Positions 6,839-14,242 of a stretch of DNA of 19,385 bases are shown one piece after another. A program made the position numbers and the translations under genes. Within the stretch, counting starts at the first letter, position 1, and every line of letters begins with the position of its first letter. Below the pieces are notes generated by a model, which saw only the letters and a program-made list of their open reading frames with translations, did not search any database and was not told the DNA's origin. Origin of the DNA: CAZTDD01 sp964612675 (GTDB lineage Bacteria > Hinthialibacterota > Hinthialibacteria > Hinthialibacterales > JAKPRU01); contig CAZTDD010000128.1 in assembly GCA_964612675.1 (NCBI GenBank), forward strand, positions 1 to 19,385, read 5' to 3'.

Positions 6839-7237
6839 ATGCCCGTGACGGATCCAATTGCGGACCTACTAACACGTATCCGAAACGCCAATCTGGCGAG
6901 ACAGGAAAAGGTCGAGGTGCCCTCTTCGAAGTTGAAGAAGGCCATTGTGGATATTCTCAAACGCGAAGGCTATATCCGAAACTATCGCGTTCTCGAGGAT
7001 CGGAAACAAGGAGTGCTTCGCATCTACCTCAAGTACGGTCCAAAGCAAGAACGAGTGATCTCCGGATTGCAGCGTGTAAGTCGGTCCAGTGTGCGCCAGT
7101 ATTGTGGAAAAGACGATATTCCCCGCGTCCAAGGCGGATTGGGAATTGCCGTCATAAGCACCTCGCGAGGGATTATGACCGATCAAGAGGCCCGGCGCCA
7201 AGGTATTGGCGGAGAGATCCTCTGTCGGGTTTGGTGA
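6839..7237 (+). CDS. rpsH: 30S ribosomal protein S8
   Basis: The 132-residue S8 is a primary binder of the central domain of 16S rRNA. In E. coli it represses the spc operon. Conserved parts are PVTDPIADLLTRIRNANLAR, VEVPSSKLKKAIVDILKREG, the middle VISGLQRVSRSSVRQYC and the RNA-binding C-terminus QGGLGIAVISTSRGIMTD followed by GGEILCRVW. The ATG at 6839 follows ACGGAG (6825-6830). The rpsN-rpsH spacer is 52 bases. I could not identify a clear S8-binding mimic in the rplE region by eye. Confidence 0.98.
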   Translation: MPVTDPIADLLTRIRNANLARQEKVEVPSSKLKKAIVDILKREGYIRNYRVLEDRKQGVLRIYLKYGPKQERVISGLQRVSRSSVRQYCGKDDIPRVQGGLGIAVISTSRGIMTDQEARRQGIGGEILCRVW

Positions 7238-7279
7238 CAGAATCGTATCGGATGGCCGATCAGCACAACGGAGTGAAGA

Positions 7280-7816
7280 ATGTCTCGAGTCGGACGACAA
7301 CCCATACCGGTTCCCAGTGGCGTGGAAGTGACAATCCAGGACCGCCACGTTCGTGTGAAAGGGCCGAAGGGACAACTTGAAAGGACCATCCCGTCCCCGA
7401 TCACGGTTCGCCGGGACGGCGATGTTCTGTTGGTGGAACGCCCCAGCGATAACCGGGTTCACCGTTCTTTGCACGGTTTGTCGCGCGCCCTGGTGGCGAA
7501 CATGGTGCAAGGTGTGACCGACGGGTTTCGGCGGCAGCTCGAAATTGTCGGTGTCGGATATCGTGCCGCAATCCAGGGGGACACACTGAACCTGGAACTG
7601 GGGTATTCGCATCCGATCCGCTACCAGTTGCCCGAAGGGATCACGGGGAACGTCGAGCGGAACGTGGTCATAACGCTGGAAGGCATCGATAAGTACATTC
7701 TGGGCGAGGCGGCGGCGAAGGTTCGTTCTTTCCGTCCGCCTGAACCTTATAAGGGAAAGGGAGTTCGGTACGCCGGCGAGGCTGTTCGGCGCAAGGTCGG
7801 CAAGAAGAACGCCTAG
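7280..7816 (+). CDS. rplF: 50S ribosomal protein L6
   Basis: L6 (178 residues) lies by the sarcin-ricin loop, where elongation factors bind. It has two related domains. The N-terminal one starts SRVGRQPIPVPSGVEVTIQ and includes VRVKGPKGQLERTIPS. The second carries VGVGYRAAIQGDTLNLELGY and the C-terminal RSFRPPEPYKGKGVRYAGE, the L6 signature. Length is normal. ATG 7280 is preceded by GGAG at 7270-7273, and the gene is followed after 27 bases by rplR. Confidence 0.98.
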   Translation: MSRVGRQPIPVPSGVEVTIQDRHVRVKGPKGQLERTIPSPITVRRDGDVLLVERPSDNRVHRSLHGLSRALVANMVQGVTDGFRRQLEIVGVGYRAAIQGDTLNLELGYSHPIRYQLPEGITGNVERNVVITLEGIDKYILGEAAAKVRSFRPPEPYKGKGVRYAGEAVRRKVGKKNA

Positions 7817-7843
7817 CCCGATTCGCCGTACGAGGAGAAGCCG

Positions 7844-8203
7844 ATGGCTCAAATCTATACAGGACGAATACGCCGCCATCGACGTGTTCGAAAGAAAATA
7901 TTCGGAAACGCTTCGCGTCCGCGGCTTTGTGTGTTCCGCAGTGCGAAACACATTTACGCCCAGATCGTCGATGACGATGCGGGAGAGACTCGCGTGGCGG
8001 CTTCCAGTCTGTCAAAGGATTTCGATCGTGCTTCATTGCGCGGCGGGAATGTTGATGGCGCGAAGACCGTCGGCCAGGAACTCGCAAAGCGCGCATTGGC
8101 CGCGGGAATCTCCACGGTGGTATTCGACCGGGGCGGGTATCTTTATCACGGCCGGGTGAAAGCGCTCGCCGATGGTGCACGAGAAGGCGGACTATCGTTT
8201 TGA
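7844..8203 (+). CDS. rplR: 50S ribosomal protein L18
   Basis: The 119-residue L18 binds 5S rRNA with L5. Family features are RRHRRVRKKIFGNASRPRLC with the following VFRSAKHIYAQIVDDDAG, the central SSLSKDF, and the C-terminal VFDRGGYLYHGRVKALADGA and REGGLSF, which is the L18 consensus end. Length is typical. The ATG at 7844 has GAGGAG at 7832-7837, one of the better ribosome binding sites in the cluster. rpsE follows after 45 bases. Confidence 0.98.
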   Translation: MAQIYTGRIRRHRRVRKKIFGNASRPRLCVFRSAKHIYAQIVDDDAGETRVAASSLSKDFDRASLRGGNVDGAKTVGQELAKRALAAGISTVVFDRGGYLYHGRVKALADGAREGGLSF

Positions 8204-8248
8204 TCACGCAAAGTGACCAGAGCTCAGAGAGTGGGATAACAGAATATT

Positions 8249-8779
8249 ATGGCTGACCAAGCAAGAATTGAGCAAGCTGCAGGCGCGACGGAAGAGAAAG
8301 AGCCGGAATTGAAGGATCGTGTGATCCACGTCAACCGTGTGGCAAAGGTCGTGAAAGGTGGCCGCCGGTTCAGCTTCAGCGCGCTGGTTGTGGTCGGAGA
8401 CGAGGCCGGCACGGTCGGTGTAGGCTTCGGCAAAGCGGGCGAGGTGGCCGAAGCGATTCGCAAAGCGATCGAGAGGGCCAAGAAGAGCCTTTTCACGGTA
8501 CCTATGGTCGAAGCCACAATACCCCATGAAGTGTTGGGACGATCCGGGGCGGGCCGTGTACTTCTGAAGCCGGCTTCTCGGGGTACCGGCGTGATCGCCG
8601 GCGGTCCTGTGCGAGCGATTGTGGAATCGGCCGGCATCAAAGACATTTTGACAAAGTCCTTGGGGAGTGCGAATGCTCTGACTGTTGTTAACGCGACCGT
8701 TGTCGCTCTCAAGAGTCTTCGCGATAAAGAGCATGTGGCCAAATTGAGAGGAAAATCCGTGCAGGAGATCACAGGATAA
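8249..8779 (+). CDS. rpsE: 30S ribosomal protein S5
   Basis: S5 (176 residues) helps form the mRNA entry site and affects decoding accuracy. An unconserved acidic N-terminus (about residues 1-22) precedes LKDRVIHVNRVAKVVKGGRR and FSFSALVVVGDEAGTVGVGFG, then GKAGEVAEAIRKAIERAKKS. The C-terminal domain has PASRGTGVIAGGPVRAIVE and AGIKDILTKSLGSANALTVV. The ATG at 8249 lacks a good Shine-Dalgarno at normal spacing, only AGAGAGTGGG further upstream. An AT-rich stretch (ACAGAATATT) directly precedes the start. It overlaps rpmD by one base. Confidence 0.97.
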   Translation: MADQARIEQAAGATEEKEPELKDRVIHVNRVAKVVKGGRRFSFSALVVVGDEAGTVGVGFGKAGEVAEAIRKAIERAKKSLFTVPMVEATIPHEVLGRSGAGRVLLKPASRGTGVIAGGPVRAIVESAGIKDILTKSLGSANALTVVNATVVALKSLRDKEHVAKLRGKSVQEITG

Positions 8780-8961
8780 TGCCCGGACAATTGAAGATTA
8801 CGCTGAAGCGGAGCGTTATCGGACGCGTGCCCAAGCACCGAAAGACTGTGAAAGCACTCGGGTTGCGCAAACGAGGACGTTCGGTGATCCATGACGACAA
8901 GCCACAAATACGTGGCATGATCCGACAAATCGACTTTATGGTCGATGTCGAAGAGGTTTGA
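8779..8961 (+). CDS. rpmD: 50S ribosomal protein L30
   Basis: The 60-residue product is L30, a small large-subunit protein. It shows the standard pattern LKITLKRSVIGRVPKHRKTV, then KALGLRKRGRSVIHDDKPQI, RGMIRQIDFMVDVEEV. Length is the bacterial norm. The ATG at 8779 uses the last A of the rpsE TAA, so translation is probably coupled to rpsE. Position between rpsE and rplO is canonical. Confidence 0.97.
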   Translation: MPGQLKITLKRSVIGRVPKHRKTVKALGLRKRGRSVIHDDKPQIRGMIRQIDFMVDVEEV

Positions 8962-8973
8962 GAGGTTAGGATT

Positions 8974-9414
8974 GTGTCGAAAGCTGGTAGAAGACGTCTC
9001 GGCCGTGGAACCGGTTCCGGACGGGGGAAGACCTCCGGAAAAGGAACCAAAGGCCAAAAATGCCGGTCCGGCTACAACTACCGTCCGTTCTTCGAAGGCG
9101 GACAGATGCCGTTGGCCCGGCGGGTTCCCAAGCGCGGGTTCAAGAATCCGTTCCGCAAGGAATATCAGGTGGTGAACCTACGCGATCTCGCTTCGCATTA
9201 TGAAGCGGGAACGACGGTCACGCCGGATCTTCTGAAGGCGGAGGGGCTTGTTCAGGATGCGGATCACCTGATCAAGATTCTCGGCAACGGAGAAATGAAC
9301 GTTGCTTTGACGGTCCAGGCGGATGCCTTCAGCGCATCAGCCCGCGAACAACTGGAGAAAGCCGGCGGAGAAGCCAAACCGCGCGAAAAGGCGGCGTTCT
9401 CTGCGAGCGAATGA
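8974..9414 (+). CDS. rplO: 50S ribosomal protein L15
   Basis: L15 (146 residues) has an extended N-terminal arm that threads through 23S rRNA and a globular C-terminal domain. The arm is clear: GRRRLGRGTGSGRGKTSGKG, TKGQKCRSGYNYRPFFEGGQ and MPLARRVPKRGF. The C-terminal domain includes LKAEGLVQDADHLIKILGNG and the helix ASAREQLEKAGGEA. The start is GTG 8974, with AGAGGTTAGGA just upstream as a modest ribosome binding site. The end is slightly extended (KPREKAAFSASE). It precedes secY, its normal partner. Confidence 0.97.
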   Translation: MSKAGRRRLGRGTGSGRGKTSGKGTKGQKCRSGYNYRPFFEGGQMPLARRVPKRGFKNPFRKEYQVVNLRDLASHYEAGTTVTPDLLKAEGLVQDADHLIKILGNGEMNVALTVQADAFSASAREQLEKAGGEAKPREKAAFSASE

Positions 9415-9430
9415 AACGAATAGCTGAACA

Positions 9431-10789
9431 ATGATAGACGCTGTTGCACGTATCTTTCGTATCCAAGAACTGAGGCGGCGTATCATATTTACTGCCGCTA
9501 TGTTGGCCATTCTTCAGGTCGGCGCTTTTATCTCCGTTCCCGGAGTCGATCCACAGGCACTCCAGCAGTCGGCTCAGCCGGGGAGCGGCGTGTTCAATTT
9601 GATCGACCTGTTCTCGGGCGGGGCGTTCCGGCGGGTATCGATTTTTGCGCTCGGTATCATGCCCTACATCAGCGCCTCGATTATCCTCCAGCTGCTGACC
9701 GTTGTGTGGCCGTATTTGGAAGAAATTTCCAAAAGTGGCGAAGAAGGGCGCAAGAAGATCAACCAATGGACCCGTTACGGGACCGTTTTGATTACAGCAT
9801 TCCAGGCGTTCATGCTCTCGTTTGCTGTGGGATCCTGGACTGGGTTAGGCGGACAGCCGATTGTTCCGAACCCGGGATGGGGTTTCTCGATCATGTGTAT
9901 GCTGTCGATGACCACCGGTACTGTTCTCATCATGTGGATGGGAGAACAGATCACGGAGCGAGGTATAGGAAACGGAATTTCCCTTATCATTTTTGCGAAC
10001 ATCGTAGCCCGGCTCCCGACCACTCTGGCGCACGCCGTGTACCTGCTCGGGACGGGCGACACGAGTTTTACCCCGATGAAGGCTCTCGGGACCTTTGTGA
10101 TGTTCGTCCTGGTGGTGATGGGGATTGTGTATATCCAATTCGCCGAAAGGCGGATCGGTTTACCCGGCGGGAAAGCCTTCCGGGGAGGCCGGATGTATGC
10201 TGCGCATCAGCCGCGCCTCGATCTGAAAGTGAACACGGCGGGCGTGATCCCGGTGATTTTCGCTTCGTCGATTCTCTTTTTGCCGGCCACATTTCAGCAG
10301 TTCACCTATTCGCTGGAGGGAAGTCAGATCTTCGGCTGGGTGCACGCTGCGCTGACATGGCTGGTGGCGCAGCTGAGTCCGGGGACGATTATCTACACGA
10401 TTATCAATGTCATCTTGATCGTGTTCTTCTGTTTCTTTTACACGGCGATTGTTTTTAATCCCAAGAACGTGGCGGAGTCGCTCCAGAAGAGCGGACGCGG
10501 CATCCCCGGGATTTCCCACGGAAAGAAGACGGAGGAGTTTCTGGAGGGAGTCCTTCGCCGGATCACCTGGGTCGGAGCCTTCTTCCTCGCGGGGGTCGCG
10601 GTATTCCCCGATATTGTTCAGCGACAGATGGATATTCCCAGCAGTATCGCCAGTTTTCTGGGAGGAACGTCATTGATCATTATCGTTGGTGTCGCGATAG
10701 ATACCGTGAGGCAAATCGATAACCAGTTGAAGATTCGTGAATACGACCGGATTCTTAAGGGCCGTATCGGCGGTCGGTCGGGAATGTAA
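9431..10789 (+). CDS. secY: Protein translocase subunit SecY
   Basis: SecY is the pore of the Sec translocon in the inner membrane, working with SecE, SecG, SecA or the ribosome. The 452 residues contain about ten hydrophobic segments, starting with IIFTAAMLAILQVGAFISVPG at about 18-38. Family landmarks are the plug region (GVFNLIDLFSGGAFRRVSIF), ALGIMPYISASIILQLL, GEQITERGIGNGISLIIFAN, the VNTAGVIPVIFASSILF motif and the cytoplasmic loop AESLQKSGRGIPGI. The loop after YIQFAERRI reads GLPGGKAFRGGRMY, slightly different from the usual PVQYAKR form. The start ATG 9431 has no strong Shine-Dalgarno. Length is typical. Confidence 0.98.
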   Translation: MIDAVARIFRIQELRRRIIFTAAMLAILQVGAFISVPGVDPQALQQSAQPGSGVFNLIDLFSGGAFRRVSIFALGIMPYISASIILQLLTVVWPYLEEISKSGEEGRKKINQWTRYGTVLITAFQAFMLSFAVGSWTGLGGQPIVPNPGWGFSIMCMLSMTTGTVLIMWMGEQITERGIGNGISLIIFANIVARLPTTLAHAVYLLGTGDTSFTPMKALGTFVMFVLVVMGIVYIQFAERRIGLPGGKAFRGGRMYAAHQPRLDLKVNTAGVIPVIFASSILFLPATFQQFTYSLEGSQIFGWVHAALTWLVAQLSPGTIIYTIINVILIVFFCFFYTAIVFNPKNVAESLQKSGRGIPGISHGKKTEEFLEGVLRRITWVGAFFLAGVAVFPDIVQRQMDIPSSIASFLGGTSLIIIVGVAIDTVRQIDNQLKIREYDRILKGRIGGRSGM

Positions 10790-10818
10790 GACCCGTGTAA
10801 CCCAAAAAGGAAAAGACC

Positions 10819-11478
10819 GTGGAACTTGTATTGTTTGGACCACCCGGAGCAGGAAAAGGAACGCAAGCTGCGTTGATTTCCAAGGAATGGGATATCCCAC
10901 ATATCTCGACCGGCGATATTTTTCGCGCCAACATGCGGGACGGGACGCCCCTTGGGACGAAGGCACAGGCCTATGTCAACAAAGGGGAGTTGGTTCCAAA
11001 CGACATCGTCATCGCCATGACCTTGGACCGAATCGGACAAGAGGACTGCGCAAAGGGGTTTCTACTGGACGGGTTTCCACGCGATGTCCAGCAGGCCGAG
11101 AAACTGAACGAATGGCTGGAAGAGCACGGCCGCAAGCTGAGTGCGGTCTTGTCTATAGAACTGGACGATGAAGCGATCATCGGGCGGCTGGTTGCCCGGC
11201 GCGTATGTCAGTCCTGCGGTGCGACGTACAACCTGGAGATCCGTCCTCCCAAAGTGGATATGGTTTGCGACCGTTGCGGTGGGGAAGTTGTACAGCGGCC
11301 GGACGATCTTCGGGAGACGATTGAGAACCGGCTGAAAGTATACAAAGAGCAGACGTCGCCGGTAAAGGCATTCTACGAGAAACAGGGAGTCCTTATGGAG
11401 ATCCCCGGAGAGGGGGAGGTCGACGAGGTCTTCGGTCGGATTAAGAAAGCGGTTGAGAATCTTGAGGATGCGTCGTAA
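10819..11478 (+). CDS. adk: Adenylate kinase, zinc-LID type
   Basis: Adenylate kinase interconverts ATP and AMP with 2 ADP in the cytoplasm. The 219 residues begin ELVLFGPPGAGKGTQAALIS, with the P-loop at residues 7-14. AMP-site residues follow in HISTGDIFRANMRDGTPLG, and FLLDGFPRDVQQAEKL comes next. The LID domain is the long form with Cys130, Cys133, Cys150 and Cys153 (VCQSCGATYN and VCDRCGGE), expected to bind structural zinc. The start is GTG 10819 after AAAAAGGAAAA. Position between secY and map is common in many bacterial phyla. Confidence 0.98.
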   Translation: MELVLFGPPGAGKGTQAALISKEWDIPHISTGDIFRANMRDGTPLGTKAQAYVNKGELVPNDIVIAMTLDRIGQEDCAKGFLLDGFPRDVQQAEKLNEWLEEHGRKLSAVLSIELDDEAIIGRLVARRVCQSCGATYNLEIRPPKVDMVCDRCGGEVVQRPDDLRETIENRLKVYKEQTSPVKAFYEKQGVLMEIPGEGEVDEVFGRIKKAVENLEDAS

Positions 11479-11577
11479 GCGCACTGGCTTGACGCGCCCG
11501 AACGGCGTATACTAATCAGCTGCGGATTCTCTAGGCGGTATATTCGGATCGTCATCCTCGCAGTGGCGTTGGTAGAT

Positions 11578-12327
11578 ATGACAACGTTGAAATCATCCGA
11601 AGAGATCGCCCGCCTGAGAGAGAGCAACCGGCTTGTCGCCGAGGTAATGCAAACACTGATCGAGCGGATTGCGGAAGGTGTGAGCACCCTCGATCTGGAC
11701 GCAGAGGCGGAACGGCTCATCCGAGAACGGGGAGCGACTCCCGCCTTCAAAGGATACAGAGGGTATCCAGGTACGATCTGTGCGAGTGTCAACGAGCAGG
11801 TTGTTCATGGAATCCCGTCCCGACGCCGTCTGATGAACGGCGATCTGTTGAGTATCGATGTCGGTGTGTTGTATGGGGACTTCTTCGGGGATATGGCCCG
11901 AACGGTTCCAGTGGGCAAGATCAGTGCGCAGGCCCAGAGGCAGATCACAGTCGCCAAAACGTGCCTCTCCGAAGCCTGCAATTTGGCCCGAGAAGGAAAA
12001 CGACTGGGCGACATATCGTCGACCATCGAACGAATCGCACACGAAGGACATTTTTCGGTTGTGCGCGATTATGTAGGACACGGGATCGGCCGGAAACTTC
12101 ACGAGGATCCGCAAATCCCAAATTTCGGCATTCCCCGTCCGAATATCCGTCTGCGGAAGGGAATGGTTCTGGCGATCGAGCCGATGTTGAACGCTGGAAC
12201 TTGGGAAGTCGAAAGCCTGCCGGACAAGTGGACGGTGGTGACGAAGGACCGGAAACTATCCGTACATTTTGAAGACACTGTCGCGATTACGGATAACGGT
12301 CCGGAAATCCTTACGCGGATCGATTGA
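11578..12327 (+). CDS. map: Methionine aminopeptidase, type I
   Basis: This metalloprotease removes the initiator Met from nascent proteins. From ATG 11578 it has 249 residues, starting MTTLKSSEEIARLRESNRLV, which aligns with the family N-terminus. All expected metal or catalytic residues are visible: His77 (VNEQVVHGIP), Asp94 and Asp105 (SIDVGVLYGDFFGDMART), His168 (YVGHGIGRKLHEDPQIPNF), Glu201 (AIEPM) and Glu232 (VHFEDTVAIT). A GTG at 11563 would add five residues (MALVD). Neither start has a good Shine-Dalgarno. The 99-base gap from adk is larger than most here. Confidence 0.96.
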   Translation: MTTLKSSEEIARLRESNRLVAEVMQTLIERIAEGVSTLDLDAEAERLIRERGATPAFKGYRGYPGTICASVNEQVVHGIPSRRRLMNGDLLSIDVGVLYGDFFGDMARTVPVGKISAQAQRQITVAKTCLSEACNLAREGKRLGDISSTIERIAHEGHFSVVRDYVGHGIGRKLHEDPQIPNFGIPRPNIRLRKGMVLAIEPMLNAGTWEVESLPDKWTVVTKDRKLSVHFEDTVAITDNGPEILTRID

Positions 12328-12360
12328 ATCTCGGTTCGGAAAGTGAAGTGAATTAACAAG

Positions 12361-12579
12361 ATGGCTAAGAAGAACGTCATCGAAGTGAAAGGAAGAATCG
12401 TCGAGACGCTCCCGAACGCGATGTTTCGGGTGGAACTCGAGAACGGTCATAAAGTGCTGGCTCATATCTCCGGCCGGATGCGTATGCATTACATCCGTAT
12501 CCTGCCCGGGGACGAAGTCACAGTGGAATTATCTCCCTACGATCTTTCTCGCGGACGCATTACCTATCGAACCGCTTGA
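12361..12579 (+). CDS. infA: Translation initiation factor IF-1
   Basis: IF-1 occupies the 30S A site during initiation. The 72-residue product is a single OB-fold with the family sequence MAKKNVIEVKGRIVETLPNA, MFRVELENGHKVLAHISGRM and RMHYIRILPGDEVTVELSPY, ending DLSRGRITYRTA. Length is the bacterial standard. The ATG at 12361 is preceded only by weak purine stretches (AAGTGAAGTGAATTAACAAG). It is followed by rpmJ, the classic map-infA-rpmJ-rpsM order. Confidence 0.98.
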   Translation: MAKKNVIEVKGRIVETLPNAMFRVELENGHKVLAHISGRMRMHYIRILPGDEVTVELSPYDLSRGRITYRTA

Positions 12580-12605
12580 GCAAGGTTGGAATGAGTGAGG
12601 ACATC

Positions 12606-12719
12606 ATGAAAGTCAAGGCGTCAGTGAAACCGATGTGCGAGAAATGCAAAGTCATCCGCCGTCGGGGTATTGTACGGGTTATCTGTTCAAACCCGCGTCA
12701 CAAACAACGGCAAGGATAG
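12606..12719 (+). CDS. rpmJ: 50S ribosomal protein L36, zinc-binding form
   Basis: A 37-codon gene lies between infA and rpsM. The translation begins MKVKASVKPMCEKCKVIRRR and ends GIVRVICSNPRHKQRQG. This is the canonical L36, the smallest ribosomal protein, which sits near 23S helices 89-91. The zinc ligands Cys11, Cys14, Cys27 and His32 are all present, so it is the C+ form. The ATG at 12606 follows GTGAGG at 12595-12600, and the stop TAG ends at 12719, 12 bases before rpsM. Confidence 0.97.
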   Translation: MKVKASVKPMCEKCKVIRRRGIVRVICSNPRHKQRQG

Positions 12720-12731
12720 CGGAGGACAAAC

Positions 12732-13106
12732 GTGGCACGTATTGCAGGTGTGGATTTACCACGGGAGAAACGGGTGGAGATCGGGCTGACTTCCATATTC
12801 GGAGTCGGACGGTCGCTCTCGAACCGGATCCTCCAATTGGCAGAGGTGAGTCCGGATACTCGTGTTCGAGATCTGACGGAAGAAGAGATCAGCAAGATCA
12901 CCGCGATCATTCAACGCGAATGCGTTGTAGAAGGTGACCTGCGACGCGAGATTAACCAGAACATCAAACGGTTGATGGACATCGGCTGTTACCGAGGGTT
13001 GCGGCATCGCCGCGGTCTTCCGGCGCACGGTCAGCGAACCCGGACGAACGCCCGGACGCGCAAAGGACCAAAGCGAACGGTCGGCGTCAAATCGAAAAGG
13101 AAATAA
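12732..13106 (+). CDS. rpsM: 30S ribosomal protein S13
   Basis: S13 (124 residues) is a 30S head protein in bridges to the large subunit, and its tail reaches P-site tRNA. Conserved parts are ARIAGVDLPREKRVEIGLTS, IFGVGRSLSNRIL (helix-two-turns-helix region), GCYRGLRHRRGLPAHGQRTR and TNARTRKGPKRTVGVKSKRK, the basic tail. The start is GTG 12732 with GGAGG at 12721-12725. Only 12 bases separate it from rpmJ, so there is no space for the S4-binding pseudoknot leader known in the E. coli alpha operon. Confidence 0.98.
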   Translation: MARIAGVDLPREKRVEIGLTSIFGVGRSLSNRILQLAEVSPDTRVRDLTEEEISKITAIIQRECVVEGDLRREINQNIKRLMDIGCYRGLRHRRGLPAHGQRTRTNARTRKGPKRTVGVKSKRK

Positions 13107-13136
13107 TTGCGGTAAGAGCGGAGGAACAGAAAAAGG

Positions 13137-13523
13137 ATGGGACGGCAGCCTCGAGGGCGAAAAAAGGTCAAGAAGAATGTACCGCGTGGAATCGTCAATA
13201 TCCAGGCGACATTCAATAACACGATAGTTTCCATCTCGGACATGCAAGGCAACGTGATTGCCTGGGCGAGCGCCGGGAATCTCGGCTTCAAAGGGTCGCG
13301 TAAAAGCACCCCGTACGCCGCCCAGATTACCGCCTCGGAAGCGACGAAGCGCGCGATGGAACACGGGATGACGAGCGTGGAAGTATGTGTGAAAGGACCG
13401 GGTTCCGGCCGGGAGGCGGCGATTCGTTCGCTCCAAGCCGCAGGACTTCAGATCCGTGTCATCAAAGATGTAACACCGATTCCGCATAACGGTTGTCGAC
13501 CGCCGCAACGTAGGCGGGTCTGA
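13137..13523 (+). CDS. rpsK: 30S ribosomal protein S11
   Basis: S11 (128 residues) lies in the platform near the E site. It shows RKKVKKNVPRGIVNIQATFN, NTIVSISDMQGNVIAWASAG and GFKGSRKSTPYAAQITA, then VCVKGPGSGREAAIRSLQAA and the C-terminal PIPHNGCRPPQRRRV. This is a standard full-length S11. The ATG at 13137 is preceded by GGAGG at 13120-13124, with a second purine run (AAAAAGG) directly before the start. It is in its usual place between rpsM and rpsD. Confidence 0.98.
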   Translation: MGRQPRGRKKVKKNVPRGIVNIQATFNNTIVSISDMQGNVIAWASAGNLGFKGSRKSTPYAAQITASEATKRAMEHGMTSVEVCVKGPGSGREAAIRSLQAAGLQIRVIKDVTPIPHNGCRPPQRRRV

Positions 13524-13539
13524 GGAAAGGAGAACGACA

Positions 13540-14184
13540 TTGGCGCGTTATCGAGGCCCTGTTTGCAAACTTTGTCGGAGAGAAGGCATGAAGCTGATGC
13601 TGAAAGGCCAGAAATGCCTCTCGCCGAAATGTCATTTTCACCCGGGAAAGAAACGTCCGCGTTTGTATCCGCCCGGTGAGCACGGCCAGCGCCGGATGAC
13701 GAAGGTATCGGATTACGGTGTCCAGCTGCGTGCGAAACAAAAGCTCCGTAGAACCTACGGGATTCTTGAAAACCAGTTCCGGCGTTACTTCGTTCGTGCG
13801 GCGGGAATGCGAGGGGTCACCGGCGAGAACCTCGTTCATCTGCTCGAACGCCGGTTGGACAATGTCCTGTACCGTCTGGGATTCGCTTTGTCGCGTGCTC
13901 ATGCCCGCCAGTTGGTTCGGCACAACCATGTGTTGCTGAACGGAAAGCGTGTCAATATCCCGTCCCAAACAGTCAAAGTTGAAGACGAAATCACATTCCG
14001 CGACAAGAGCCGCGAACTGGTTGGGGTGCAGGAAGCGTTGCGTTTAGCAGGGACGCTGGAACCGCCGCCCTGGATCAGCAGAGACATCGACCGGGTGGCC
14101 GGCCGGTTGATCCGGCTGCCGAATATGGATGAAGTCCAACTTCCGGCCGATCCGCAGCTGGTCGTGGAGCTGTATTCGAAGTAA
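13540..14184 (+). CDS. rpsD: 30S ribosomal protein S4, zinc-binding form
   Basis: S4 (214 residues) nucleates 30S assembly by binding the 16S five-way junction. The N-terminal zinc-ligand set is complete: Cys9, Cys12, Cys26 and Cys31 (VCKLCRREG, then KCLSPKCHFHPGK). The S4 RNA-binding domain follows, with LLERRLDNVLYRLGFALSRA, HARQLVRHNHVLLNGKRVNI and PSQTVKVEDEI. The start is TTG 13540, the only TTG in the cluster, supported by AAAGGAG at 13526-13532 and by the family N-terminus ARYRGP. A TTG start may lower translation or allow feedback, but that is inference. Confidence 0.97.
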   Translation: MARYRGPVCKLCRREGMKLMLKGQKCLSPKCHFHPGKKRPRLYPPGEHGQRRMTKVSDYGVQLRAKQKLRRTYGILENQFRRYFVRAAGMRGVTGENLVHLLERRLDNVLYRLGFALSRAHARQLVRHNHVLLNGKRVNIPSQTVKVEDEITFRDKSRELVGVQEALRLAGTLEPPPWISRDIDRVAGRLIRLPNMDEVQLPADPQLVVELYSK

Positions 14185-14242
14185 GGATCGGGCGAAATCC
14201 TCTCGATCTATCCCTGGCAAAACCAAAGCAAAGGTGAAGCGA

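Noticed and set aside
6869..7951. 360-codon open frame on the - strand opposite rpsH, rplF and rplR
   Set aside because: Antisense to three certain genes, with low-complexity, Arg/His-rich translation and no family match.
11489..11513. TTGACG...TATACT as a promoter before map
   Set aside because: Both boxes are good, but the spacer is only 13 bases instead of 16-18, so standard sigma-70 recognition is doubtful. It remains possible that another -35 is used.
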